A stretch of DNA of 64,000 nucleotides from Bryobacteraceae bacterium (GTDB lineage Bacteria; Acidobacteriota; Terriglobia; Bryobacterales; Bryobacteraceae). A program made the translations under genes and the position numbers. The stretch spans positions 62,001 through 126,000 of the forward strand of contig JAIEMJ010000048.1 in assembly GCA_019752335.1 (NCBI GenBank). The letters are read 5' to 3'. Within the stretch, counting starts at the first letter, position 1; every line of letters starts with the position of its first letter. The notes under the pieces were generated by a model. That model was not told the DNA's origin, did no database searches, and worked only from the letters and a program-made list of their open reading frames with translations. Positions 8,587 through 17,108 of the stretch are shown piece by piece.

Positions 8587-9819
8587 ATGCGACATTGGCT
8601 CCCGGTCGTCCGCCCGGCGGACCTCGCCTGGATGTTGCTCTTTCTTGCGATGCACTACGCGAGCCCGGCGAGCAACGCGGCGGAGACCGAGATTCTGATT
8701 GGCATGTTCGTCTTCCAGGTAGCCAGTCCACGTCTGAAGTTCTTACTCACGCCCAGCGGCCTGTATTTGACAGCCGCCTTGAAGCTCCTGCTCGCCTATT
8801 TACTCATCGGCGTCACCGGCGGTATTGAAAGCAGTTACTACGCGATTCTCTTTTGGCCTATTATCTCCGCAGCCACCACGCTGAGCCTCACGGGCGCGGT
8901 GTCCGTAACCGTGCTGACCATTGTGGGTTACTTTTCGCAGTTACTTTATCTCGACTGGACCCGCTGGGCGCTGAGCGACTTAGCCTTGCACGAACTCAGC
9001 CTGCGCGCCACCTTCCTTTGCCTGGTGGCCTATCTTACCTACGAACTCGCGCAGAGTAACCGGCAGGAAACGCGCAATTATCAGGTGCTCGCCGAACAAC
9101 TCGCCGACGCGAATACCAACTTACAGAAGGCGGAAGAGGCCATGCGGCGGTCAGAAAGGCTGGCGGCCTTGGGCCAACTTACCGCCGGTTTGGCGCACGA
9201 GCTGCGCAATCCAATCGGCACCATCAAGAACTCGGCGGAGTTACTCAGCAAGCGTTTGCCGGCCAGCGACGACATCGCGCGCGAGCTTTCGGGATTCATC
9301 CAAAGTGAAGTAGACCGCACGAATTCACTCATCACGCGCTTTCTGCAGTTTGCGCGGCCCTTTCAGTTGCAATGCGCCCCACACGACATCGCGCAAGTCC
9401 TGGACCGGGCCATTCTTCACGTGGAACGCCAGTCTCCGGGCTCGCCGGTTACCTTCGTCAGGAACTATGCGCCCGAAATACCGGCGGCCAATCTCGATCA
9501 GGAGTTAATGGAGCAGGTGTTCATCAACTTACTGGCCAATGCGGCGCAAGCGTCACCGGCGGGCAGTGTCGTGACGGTGAAGACCCGCGCCGACGCCGCG
9601 ATGCTCGAGGTCGCGGTGATTGACCGGGGCTCCGGCATCGATCCAGCCATTAAGGACTCCATCTTCAATCCCTTCTTCACCACCAAGCGTGACGGAGTTG
9701 GCCTAGGCTTGGCCATCGTCGCCAAGATCGTCGATGAGCACGGCGGCCGCATTGTCGTCGAAAGCGAAGCGGGGCAAGGTAGCGTCTTCCGCGTGCTGCT
9801 GCCGCTGGCCAGTTCATGA
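8587..9819 (+). CDS. Membrane sensor histidine kinase
   Basis: 410 residues. The first 150 contain about four or five hydrophobic spans with short loops and no large periplasmic sensor. A coiled-coil linker follows (about residues 160-190) and then the kinase core: H-box L-A-H-E-L-R-N-P, N-box N-L-L-A-N-A-A-Q-A, G1 box D-R-G-S-G-I-D-P and the F/G2 region F-F-T-T-K-R-D-G-V-G-L-G-L-A. It resembles the NtrB/AtoS-like kinases that pair with sigma-54 activators. No response regulator is adjacent; the sigma-54 activator at 34990-35943 has no receiver domain. Start ATG 8587 immediately follows the Thg1-like stop. Confidence 0.93.
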   Translation: MRHWLPVVRPADLAWMLLFLAMHYASPASNAAETEILIGMFVFQVASPRLKFLLTPSGLYLTAALKLLLAYLLIGVTGGIESSYYAILFWPIISAATTLSLTGAVSVTVLTIVGYFSQLLYLDWTRWALSDLALHELSLRATFLCLVAYLTYELAQSNRQETRNYQVLAEQLADANTNLQKAEEAMRRSERLAALGQLTAGLAHELRNPIGTIKNSAELLSKRLPASDDIARELSGFIQSEVDRTNSLITRFLQFARPFQLQCAPHDIAQVLDRAILHVERQSPGSPVTFVRNYAPEIPAANLDQELMEQVFINLLANAAQASPAGSVVTVKTRADAAMLEVAVIDRGSGIDPAIKDSIFNPFFTTKRDGVGLGLAIVAKIVDEHGGRIVVESEAGQGSVFRVLLPLASS

Positions 9820-9865
9820 ATCCCCGGCAAAACTTACGCTCTGCCACATGCTATCCTTTTAAGCG

Positions 9866-9966
9866 TACGTAGAAACCCCGATTTGCAGGGGACCAAGTCT
9901 TGACGATCCCAGCGTAGTACCTGTTCGACGCGGCGGGGGAGCGAAAACGCTCCCCCTTTCGCTTTT
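9866..9966 (+). ncRNA. Possible small RNA ending in a strong hairpin
   Basis: The 174-base gap between the kinase and the UPF0182 gene has structure but no reading frame. A CCCC/GGGG stem-loop (9876-9891) is followed by about 40 unpaired bases and then a perfect 9-bp terminator stem. TATCCT at 9852-9857 could be a -10 element. It may instead be only the kinase 3' UTR. I do not recognise an RNA family. Confidence 0.35.
9935..9966 (+). terminator. Intrinsic terminator
   Basis: Stem GGGGGAGCG (9935-9943), AAAA loop, CGCTCCCCC (9948-9956), then TTTCGCTTTT. It would end the Thg1-like/kinase transcript or the small RNA before the UPF0182 gene. Confidence 0.8.
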
Positions 9967-9993
9967 GGCGCCTGAACAGCGCATGATAGAGGT

Positions 9994-12714
9994 ATGGCCG
10001 TTTACGAGATTCCCACGCCCCGTCCGCGACGCATCTCGCTGGGCGCGGTAGTGATTGCGCTTTTCTTCCTCCTTTTCTTCGCCCGCAACATCGCCGGCCT
10101 CATCATCGACTATGCCTGGTGGCAGGAGATCGGCCAACTTGAGCTCTGGTACGACACTTGGTTCTATGCGTCCGCGCCAATCGTGGCTGGCGCGGTGTTG
10201 CTCTTCGCTTTTCTCTTCGCGGTGCATGCGCGCGGCTTGAAGAGCGGCGGGGGTGGCCTGGGCCGCTACCCGCAATACGCGCGGCTGAGCACCTTGGGTC
10301 TGCTGGTGCTGTCGGTGATTCTGGCGTTCGCGCTCATCGATGCGTGGACGATCGCCCGTTACTTTGGCGCCCGCGACCTCGGCGGCACATACCGTGACCC
10401 AGTCTTCCAGCGCTCGCTCGCCTTCCATTTTTTCGAGGTGCCCTTCTTCCGGCTGGCGATCAAGTTCCTCTCCGTAGCCGCGCTGGTGGGCGGCGTGATC
10501 TACTGGCTGGCCAGCGAAGCGATGCAGCTTCTCTCCGGTATCCGCCGCATTTCGCCCGACGGCTTTGATCTGCGCGAACTCAATCTCGGCCGCGCGCTCG
10601 ACCGGACCTTCGTTCGCGTGATGGCCGCACTCTTCTTTCTGAGCCTCGCCGCCGGCTTCTACCTGGACCGCTACGACTTACTCCGCAATGACCACGGCTT
10701 GTTAGTCGGCGTCGACTATGTGGACGAGCACTTCACGATTCCTCTTCTGTGGATGATGGTGGCGGCCTCCGTGGCGGCCGCGGCGATGTTTGCGCTGCGC
10801 TGGCGCGCCGCCGCCCTGGGCCTACTGGGCGCGTTATATGTGGCCCAATTCATCGTGCCCCGTCTGGTTTATACGTTTTATGTGAAGCCCAGCGAGATCA
10901 CGATTCAGAAGCCTTACATCGAGCGGCACCTGGAAGCGACGCGCGCGGCTTATGGCTTGACGGGCAAGTTAAAGGAAGTGGATTTCGGCACGAAAGATGC
11001 CGCCGCCACGGCGCCCTTGCAGAATCGCGCTTTGCTCGACAATGTGCGCCTTTGGGACGTCCAGCCTTTCTACGACGCCATCAATCAGATTCAAGCGCTG
11101 CGGCCTTACTACGTCTTCGCGGACTCAGACGTCGACCGTTACTGGGTTACCAAGCCCGATGGTACGAAGGAGTTACAGCAAGTCCTGCTGTCGCCGCGTG
11201 AAATCGACGTGCGGCAGGTGCCGGAGGCGCGGTCGCGCTGGAACAATCCGCACTTCGTCTACACGCATGGCTACGGCGTGGTGGCCGCGCGGGCCAACCA
11301 GGCCACGGCGGATGGTCTACCGGATTTATTCATTCGCAATGCTCCGCCGGAAATTACCCAGCCCGGATTTAAGATTACCCGCCCAGAGATTTACTACGGC
11401 GAGAAAACCCACGAGCCCGTTTTCGTGCGCACGGGACAGCAGGAGTTCAATTATCCGGCGGGCGCGGATAACGTCCATTTCCGCTACGACGGCAAAGGCG
11501 GCTTTCCCGTATCTTCCTTCGGTATGCGCTTCGCAGCGATGCTCCGCGAAAGCGACTGGAATATTCTCTTCACGCAATTCATGACGCCCGAAAGCCGCAT
11601 GATGATCCATCGCAATGTGCGAGAGCGGGTTGATACGGTCGCCAGTTTTATCGACTGGGACACGGATCCGTACCTTGTGATTACGGAGGAGGGCCGCCTC
11701 GTGTGGATGCTGGATGGCTACACGACGTCGCAGCGGCATCCTTACTCGCGCTCCCTGCAGCAAGGCGCCTATAACTATTTGCGCAACAGCGTGAAGGCTA
11801 CGGTGGATGCTTATGACGGGTCGTTGAAGATTTATGTGTTCGAGCCAAATGACCCGGTAATTCAGGTCTATCAACGGCTCTTTCCGAAGCTCTTCACGCC
11901 CAGTGCGGAGATGCCCGCGAACCTGCGTGCGCACTTACGCTACCCCGAAATCTACTTTCGCGCCCAGGCCGAGATCTTCCGGCAATTTCACATGCGCGAC
12001 GCCGAGGCCTTCTACAACAAGGAAGATGTCTGGGACCTGGCCATGTCCACCACGACGCAGGAAGGCGGCGCGCAGACCTACGATCCCACCTATGTGGTTA
12101 CCACGCTGCCAGGCAGCGGTAAACCCGAATTCGCCCTCACCTTGCCGTTCACGCCACGCAGTAAGCAGAACCTGATCGGTGTCCTCCTCGCACGCTGCGA
12201 CGAAGGACACTACGGCGAATTAATGGTCCTGCAGTTGTCGAAGCAAGAATTAATTTACGGCCCGATGCAGATCAAGGCGCGCATCAATCAGGATCAGACG
12301 ATCTCCAAAGATCTCAGCCTGTGGAATCAGCAGGGCTCCAAGGTCTTACTGGGGCAAACCCAGGTGGTGCCGCTCGAAAATTCCTTCCTGTATGTGGAGC
12401 CCATTTATCTGCAGGCCGCGCAGGCCCCGATGCCGCAGTTGAAGAAGGTGGCCCTGGCGCTGGGCAATCAGATTGCTTACGCGGATACCTATGAGCAGGC
12501 CCTGAGTCAGTTGCGCGGGCAAATGCCTAGCGCGCCGGCGCCGTCGGTGGTTAGCAAGAACAACGAGCCCGCGCCCGCCCCGCCTTCTGACCGGACGGAT
12601 CGGGTGGAGGCCCTACGCCAGCGCTTCCGCCGCTACCGCGAGTTACAGTCGCAAGGCAAGTTCGCCGAGGCCGGGAAGCAGCTCGAAGAGATCGAAGCCC
12701 TGTTGGGCCGCTAA
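9994..12714 (+). CDS. UPF0182 family integral membrane protein
   Basis: 906 residues. The N-terminal third has about seven transmembrane helices, beginning with a hydrophobic span at residues 14-38 and including the family's W-W-Q-E-I-G-Q-L-E-L-W-Y-D-T-W loop. The remainder is a large soluble domain with the conserved Y-W-V-T-K-P-D, H-G-Y-G-V-V-A-A and Y-G-E-K-T-H motifs of UPF0182 proteins. The last 70 residues form a charged tail with a predicted coiled coil (R-Q-R-F-R-R-Y-R-E-L-Q-S). The family is conserved in cyanobacteria, actinobacteria and acidobacteria, and its function is unknown. It stands alone behind a strong terminator. Confidence 0.93.
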   Translation: MAVYEIPTPRPRRISLGAVVIALFFLLFFARNIAGLIIDYAWWQEIGQLELWYDTWFYASAPIVAGAVLLFAFLFAVHARGLKSGGGGLGRYPQYARLSTLGLLVLSVILAFALIDAWTIARYFGARDLGGTYRDPVFQRSLAFHFFEVPFFRLAIKFLSVAALVGGVIYWLASEAMQLLSGIRRISPDGFDLRELNLGRALDRTFVRVMAALFFLSLAAGFYLDRYDLLRNDHGLLVGVDYVDEHFTIPLLWMMVAASVAAAAMFALRWRAAALGLLGALYVAQFIVPRLVYTFYVKPSEITIQKPYIERHLEATRAAYGLTGKLKEVDFGTKDAAATAPLQNRALLDNVRLWDVQPFYDAINQIQALRPYYVFADSDVDRYWVTKPDGTKELQQVLLSPREIDVRQVPEARSRWNNPHFVYTHGYGVVAARANQATADGLPDLFIRNAPPEITQPGFKITRPEIYYGEKTHEPVFVRTGQQEFNYPAGADNVHFRYDGKGGFPVSSFGMRFAAMLRESDWNILFTQFMTPESRMMIHRNVRERVDTVASFIDWDTDPYLVITEEGRLVWMLDGYTTSQRHPYSRSLQQGAYNYLRNSVKATVDAYDGSLKIYVFEPNDPVIQVYQRLFPKLFTPSAEMPANLRAHLRYPEIYFRAQAEIFRQFHMRDAEAFYNKEDVWDLAMSTTTQEGGAQTYDPTYVVTTLPGSGKPEFALTLPFTPRSKQNLIGVLLARCDEGHYGELMVLQLSKQELIYGPMQIKARINQDQTISKDLSLWNQQGSKVLLGQTQVVPLENSFLYVEPIYLQAAQAPMPQLKKVALALGNQIAYADTYEQALSQLRGQMPSAPAPSVVSKNNEPAPAPPSDRTDRVEALRQRFRRYRELQSQGKFAEAGKQLEEIEALLGR

Positions 12715-12824
12715 ATCATTCAGCCCGCGGGCGATGTTTTTCTACCTGGAGAGGGTAATTTGAGGCCAGAGTGTAGTCAATTCGGCGAGGTTGACGTATG
12801 GTGATTCAAGGAGAGAGGATCACC

Positions 12825-13122
12825 ATGAAAATCCGTTTGTTGCCCACACGCGGCCACCGACACCGCTAAGACTGCGGCCAAAACTACAACAAAGAAAATG
12901 TCCAAGGGCGGACCCACCGTGAACGCCTCCGCCGCCGATATCGCTGCCGCCAAGGCCAAGGGCCTGGTGTGGGTGAATACCGGGACGGGCGTTTATCACA
13001 AAGACGGAGAGTTGTTCGGCGCAACGAAGCAAGGCAAGTTCATGACCGAAGCCGAAGCGCAGGCGGCCAAGTACCGCGCCGCCAAGGACGGCGGCCACTC
13101 CGCCAAGCCGGCCACGAAGTAG
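12825..13122 (+). pseudogene. Small exported protein, leader frameshifted from body
   Basis: A strong ribosome-binding site (GGAGAG at about 12810-12815) and ATG at 12825 open a frame that ends after 14 codons (TAA 12867). The conserved body lies in another frame and is open from ATG 12898: 74 residues with V-W-V-N-T-G-T-G-V-Y-H, F-G-A-T-K-Q-G-K-F-M-T-E-A-E-A and a basic tail. Similar small proteins start with a signal peptide and an Ala/Thr/Lys-rich linker, and that linker is visible here out of frame between 12850 and 12897. It seems that most of the leader was deleted and the frame lost. The body could still be made as a cytosolic protein from 12898. Confidence 0.6.
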
Positions 13123-13143
13123 TTCCCGCAAGCACAGAAAGCA

Positions 13144-13170
13144 GCCGCCGCCTTCGGGCGGCGGCTCTTG
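13144..13170. terminator. Bidirectional hairpin terminator
   Basis: Perfect 9-bp stem (GCCGCCGCC and GGCGGCGGC) around a TTCG loop, between the convergent ends of the small protein gene and the Oar-like receptor gene. Only a weak T-run follows on the plus strand. Confidence 0.65.
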
Positions 13171-13175
13171 CCCGT

Positions 13176-16100
13176 TTAGAAGCGGTAACGGATCGCCATT
13201 TGCATGATGCGCGGATTCCCCGCGCCGGTGATCCAACCGAAGTTCGTATTTCCCACCGTGGTTTGCGGATTCTGGAAGTTCACCGTGTTGAAGAGGTTAA
13301 AGGCCTCCCAGCGAATATCGACTGACTGCCGCTCAGTTATCGTGAAGCCCTTTGACAAGTTGAAATCTGTATTGAAGAAGCGCGGCCCATAGGCTGTGTT
13401 GCGGGCGGCGTTACCGGGAGTGTTCACGGCTTGAATCGCATATGCCGTGGGACTCAAGAAGCGGAAGCGATCCGTCTTCGGGTCGATCCCGGTGTTGGCC
13501 TCGCCGACGCGGTCCGGCCGTAAGCCGCCGCCGTTGCGGTTCAGAAAGCGGTAAGCTTGCCCGGTGCGCGGGTCAATACCGTTGCTATTCAAGCCCACGT
13601 TAATCGGCAGTCCCGAGCGCCAGTTGACGATGGAGGCGAACCGCCATCCGCCCAGGACGGCGTCCGTGGCGCGATTCCAGTTACTACCCATTTTGCGTCC
13701 GCGCCCAAAGGGCAACTCGTAAGTCACGGCCGTCGTGTACTGTATCTTCGGCGTTTGGGTCATGCGGCCATTCTCCTGGTCAAAGCGATCCAGCAACTGC
13801 GGCGAGGCGCCGGCGTCCCAGGTGCCTACCTGATCGATCGCGCTCGCCCAAGTGAAGCTTGCCAGAGCATACAGACCGTTGCTGAAGTTGTGTTCGAACT
13901 TACTCTGCAGGGCGTTGTACCAGCTTTTACCGCGGCTGGCGCCCGTCTGAATCCCTTGCCACTGTGGGAAAGGCCGGTTGGCTGGCACGGAACCGTCGAT
14001 GCCAAAAGCCGTCTGATTTCGCTCGTAGAGTCCGAAGAGGTTGGCGCCGCGGTTGCCGGCGTACGCCGTCTCGAACGTGCTCGACTTACTCAGGCGATAC
14101 TGCACCGCCAAATTAAACTGCTGCACGCTTCCCGAACGCTGCTGACGCTCGCGCGTGCGTAACGCCACATTGCGGCTGTCGTAGCTCGATAGCACGTTCG
14201 CCGGCAGCGGATCGCTCAACCGCACCGGGGCCGGTCCGGTCCCCACGCGGAGCAGAGTCGGCTGAATGAGTTGCGGCGGATTCAACGCCAGGCTCGCTTC
14301 GGAGCCGTAGATATCCTCGGTGTTGTAGAAGACGCCGTAGCCGCCACGCACCACTAACCGGTCCGGGCGAGCCTGCCAGGCGAAGCCTAGGCGTGGGCCA
14401 AAATTATTGCGGTCCGGCGTCGTCAGATATTTATCCTTTTCACTGGCAAGAATCAGCCCGCCCGTTGCGGGGTCAAAGTTAATATTCTTGTTGGTGCCGC
14501 TGCCGTAGAAGGGCGTCGTGTACTCGTAGCGCATGCCTAGGTTCAGCGTAAGGTTGCGGGCGACCTTCCAATCGTCCTGCACGAAGCCGCTGAGGGCTTG
14601 CTGCAATTGGTTTACCACCGGCACTGTATTCAACTGGACTGACTCGGGCGAGCCCAGGAGTAAGTCGGCAATGCCGTCATTGGTAAACCGTCCGAGGAAG
14701 GAGTAAGCCGGGCTGCGGCGCGTCACGTCAATGAAGGTGTTGTCCTTCAGGCGCATTTCAAAGCCCGTCCGGATAAAATGCTTGCCCGCCTGGATCGATA
14801 CCGTATCAATCAGTTGGTTCAGAATCGGTTTCTGAAACTGCGGACGGAAGTTCCGGGTGCCGAGTTCCCGGTAGTTGGTGACATTAATTCCGGGCAGTCC
14901 GCCTACTTGCAGCATCTCGGCCGGAAAGCCGCGGAACCCGAAGGCGTCTGCTTTTTCGCCGTTCACCGTGGCGTGCGAGAATTCGGCAAACGTCCGGTTA
15001 TGCCCGAAGCGCAAGGTATTCACCACGCGCGGCGAAAGCGAGCTGGTCCAGGCCAAGGCCAGGCTCTTGTTCTCGTTAAATTGAGCACCCTGGTTGCCTA
15101 CGCCGTCGGCGATACCGGGAAAAAGCTGATCGCGGTAGAACTTCTGCCGCAAGTAACTGAAGCGGGCCATGATCTGGTTCCGGTCGTTGAGCGAATAGTC
15201 ACCGCGCGTATCGAATTTATGAGTATTTTCGACGCCATCGCGCAACGCGCTGTAGTTATTCGCGGGCCGCCCGTTCTGGAAGTTGCCGGGTAGATTCGGT
15301 TCCGGATAGAGGTCCACTAACTTCTTGCCGAGCGTATCGAAGCGCGAGGCCGGAAGAGTATTGCCGGGTAGCGGCTGATTGGTGGTGGGATCGAGCAAGT
15401 TCAGCGCGCCGAACTCGCCGCGTTTCTGGGCGGCCGTCGGCACCGTCACCAGGAACGTGTCGGCGAAGTTCTGCCGGAATCCTTCATAGGCTCCGAAGTA
15501 GAAGAGCTTGTTCTTCTGAATCGGACCGCCCACCGTCCCGCCGTACTGTTGCCACTTCAAGTTACTCTTCGGCAGGTTCTGATTGTTATTCGTCCAGCCG
15601 CGGGCGGCGAGGGCGGAGTCGCGGTTGAAGTAGTAGCCGGTGCCATGCGTGCTATTGGTGCCGCTCTTGATCGACACATTCACCACGGCGCCCGCGCTGC
15701 GGCCGAACTCGGCGGAAAAGGAATTCGTCTGCACCTTAAATTCGGCGATGGCGTCGGGATTCGGTTGCACCACTTGGGCACTCAGGCTTTGGGCATTCTG
15801 GGTGCCCTGGTTATTGTCGACGCCATCCAGCAGAAAGTTATTCTGCGTATGATAATTTCCGTTCGCCACAAACCAGCCGGGGCCGCGGGTGGTGGGGTTC
15901 AGCGTACTGGCGGCTACTCCTGGAGACAGCAAGGCTAGCTCCGTGTAACGGCGCCCCGCCAAGGGCAGCTCTACGGCGGTCCGCCCGCTTACCACTTGGC
16001 CCAGGGCGCCTTGTTCGGTTTGAATGGAAGCCACATCCGCGGACACTTCCACCGTTTCCGCCAGTGACGAGACTTCCAACTTCACCCGCACCAAACGCCG

Positions 16101-16382
16101 CTCGTCCACGTTGATCTGCACGTCGTTCAGCTTCACGGACTTGAAGCCGCCCTGCGCCACGTCAATCTCATAAAGCCCGCGCACGATCGGGCTGAAGACG
16201 GCGTAGCCATCGGCGGAGGTTACGGCGGAAAGACGCGCGCCTGAGTTGCGATTGAGCAGGTTTACTTTGGCCCCGGCGACCGACGCCAGGGAGGCGTCCT
16301 CCACCAGCACGCGGAGAGAGGCCGAATCGGTTTGCGCAAAGAGAGGACAGGCAACCAGAGCGAGCAGCAGTAGCTTCTTCAT
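13176..16382 (-). CDS. Oar-like TonB-dependent outer membrane receptor
   Basis: 1068 residues. A signal peptide (M-K-K-L-L-L-L-A-L-V-A-C-P-L-F-A) is followed by a carboxypeptidase-regulatory-like beta sandwich (about residues 20-105). Next is a TonB plug, with G-R-R-Y-T-E-L-A-L-L-S-P-G-V and L-L-D-G-V-D-N-N-Q-G-T motifs, and a long beta-barrel ending in an aromatic C-terminal residue (R-Y-R-F). This architecture is strongly expanded in Solibacter-like acidobacteria and is thought to import large oligomers such as glycan fragments. It is monocistronic. A quasi-palindrome lies upstream at 16449-16467. Confidence 0.92.
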   Translation of the reverse strand: MKKLLLLALVACPLFAQTDSASLRVLVEDASLASVAGAKVNLLNRNSGARLSAVTSADGYAVFSPIVRGLYEIDVAQGGFKSVKLNDVQINVDERRLVRVKLEVSSLAETVEVSADVASIQTEQGALGQVVSGRTAVELPLAGRRYTELALLSPGVAASTLNPTTRGPGWFVANGNYHTQNNFLLDGVDNNQGTQNAQSLSAQVVQPNPDAIAEFKVQTNSFSAEFGRSAGAVVNVSIKSGTNSTHGTGYYFNRDSALAARGWTNNNQNLPKSNLKWQQYGGTVGGPIQKNKLFYFGAYEGFRQNFADTFLVTVPTAAQKRGEFGALNLLDPTTNQPLPGNTLPASRFDTLGKKLVDLYPEPNLPGNFQNGRPANNYSALRDGVENTHKFDTRGDYSLNDRNQIMARFSYLRQKFYRDQLFPGIADGVGNQGAQFNENKSLALAWTSSLSPRVVNTLRFGHNRTFAEFSHATVNGEKADAFGFRGFPAEMLQVGGLPGINVTNYRELGTRNFRPQFQKPILNQLIDTVSIQAGKHFIRTGFEMRLKDNTFIDVTRRSPAYSFLGRFTNDGIADLLLGSPESVQLNTVPVVNQLQQALSGFVQDDWKVARNLTLNLGMRYEYTTPFYGSGTNKNINFDPATGGLILASEKDKYLTTPDRNNFGPRLGFAWQARPDRLVVRGGYGVFYNTEDIYGSEASLALNPPQLIQPTLLRVGTGPAPVRLSDPLPANVLSSYDSRNVALRTRERQQRSGSVQQFNLAVQYRLSKSSTFETAYAGNRGANLFGLYERNQTAFGIDGSVPANRPFPQWQGIQTGASRGKSWYNALQSKFEHNFSNGLYALASFTWASAIDQVGTWDAGASPQLLDRFDQENGRMTQTPKIQYTTAVTYELPFGRGRKMGSNWNRATDAVLGGWRFASIVNWRSGLPINVGLNSNGIDPRTGQAYRFLNRNGGGLRPDRVGEANTGIDPKTDRFRFLSPTAYAIQAVNTPGNAARNTAYGPRFFNTDFNLSKGFTITERQSVDIRWEAFNLFNTVNFQNPQTTVGNTNFGWITGAGNPRIMQMAIRYRF

Positions 16383-16448
16383 GCGCTCACGTTAGCAAGC
16401 TCATGTTTCGCCACGATCCGTAAAGGGTTACAAATTCATGACGGAGTA

Positions 16449-16467
16449 CTTTGGTCCTGGGCCAAAG
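16449..16467. promoter_or_regulatory. 19-bp quasi-palindrome between divergent genes
   Basis: CTTTGGTCC and GGGCCAAAG arms with one mismatch around a single T, in the 148-bp region between the Oar-like receptor and the PDZ protein. It is an operator candidate for either gene. Confidence 0.3.
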
Positions 16468-16530
16468 CGCGGGGGGTAGCTAGTACGAAATGACGTCGAG
16501 AAATTATGGTTGCCGCTTTAAAATATAAGG

Positions 16531-17076
16531 ATGAACCTGAATCGATGTCTTGCAGTTTGCCTGATGTTGGCAGCTGCGTCCGTCAGTGCGCAGGCACAAT
16601 CCTGGGTGAAAGGGCAGATTGTGTTTCGCCTCAGTACGGTCCAAAAAGACTTTCCCGCCGATCGCGCGGGCCTGAAGGTGGGCGACCTGCTGGTGGACGC
16701 CGCTGGTGTCGCCGCCGCCATCAAGGCGAAGACTCCTCTTCCCGTTTTGCGCTTCCATCCCGACAAATGCGCCTACATTCGGGAAGATCTCGAGATCAAG
16801 TTTAACGCCGGTGAGGAACGCAAGCTCGGCATCATGGGCGACCCGGTGTTTCTCGTCACCGGGATTGAGCCGGATTCCTATGCCGCCAAGGCGAAGCTAC
16901 GCGTGCAGGACATTGTTCCGCAGTTGGACGGCTCTTTCATGCAGGACCCCGCTGACCTCGACCTGCTGGACCGGGCCGTAGCCGAAGGCATGGCGATCAA
17001 CATCCATGTGATTCGCTGGGATCCCGCCAAGGCGGCCTTTGAGCGGTTCGTCATCGCGCAGAATTATCGCAAGTAG
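16531..17076 (+). CDS. Secreted PDZ-domain protein
   Basis: 181 residues with a signal peptide ending near A-Q-A-Q (residues 20-23). Two PDZ-like units are visible. The first (about 25-75) has F-P-A-D-R-A-G-L-K-V-G-D-L-L-V; the second (about 95-175) has V-T-G-I-E-P-D-S-Y-A-A-K-A-K-L-R-V-Q-D-I-V. No protease domain is attached. Periplasmic stand-alone PDZ proteins usually bind C-terminal peptides or a protease, and the partner here is unknown. A TAAGG sequence directly before the ATG may serve as ribosome-binding site. The RND operon starts 32 bases after the stop, so cotranscription is possible. Confidence 0.75.
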   Translation: MNLNRCLAVCLMLAAASVSAQAQSWVKGQIVFRLSTVQKDFPADRAGLKVGDLLVDAAGVAAAIKAKTPLPVLRFHPDKCAYIREDLEIKFNAGEERKLGIMGDPVFLVTGIEPDSYAAKAKLRVQDIVPQLDGSFMQDPADLDLLDRAVAEGMAINIHVIRWDPAKAAFERFVIAQNYRK

Positions 17077-17108
17077 TTTCTGTGAGAAAATGCTGGCCGA
17101 AGCCCTCT

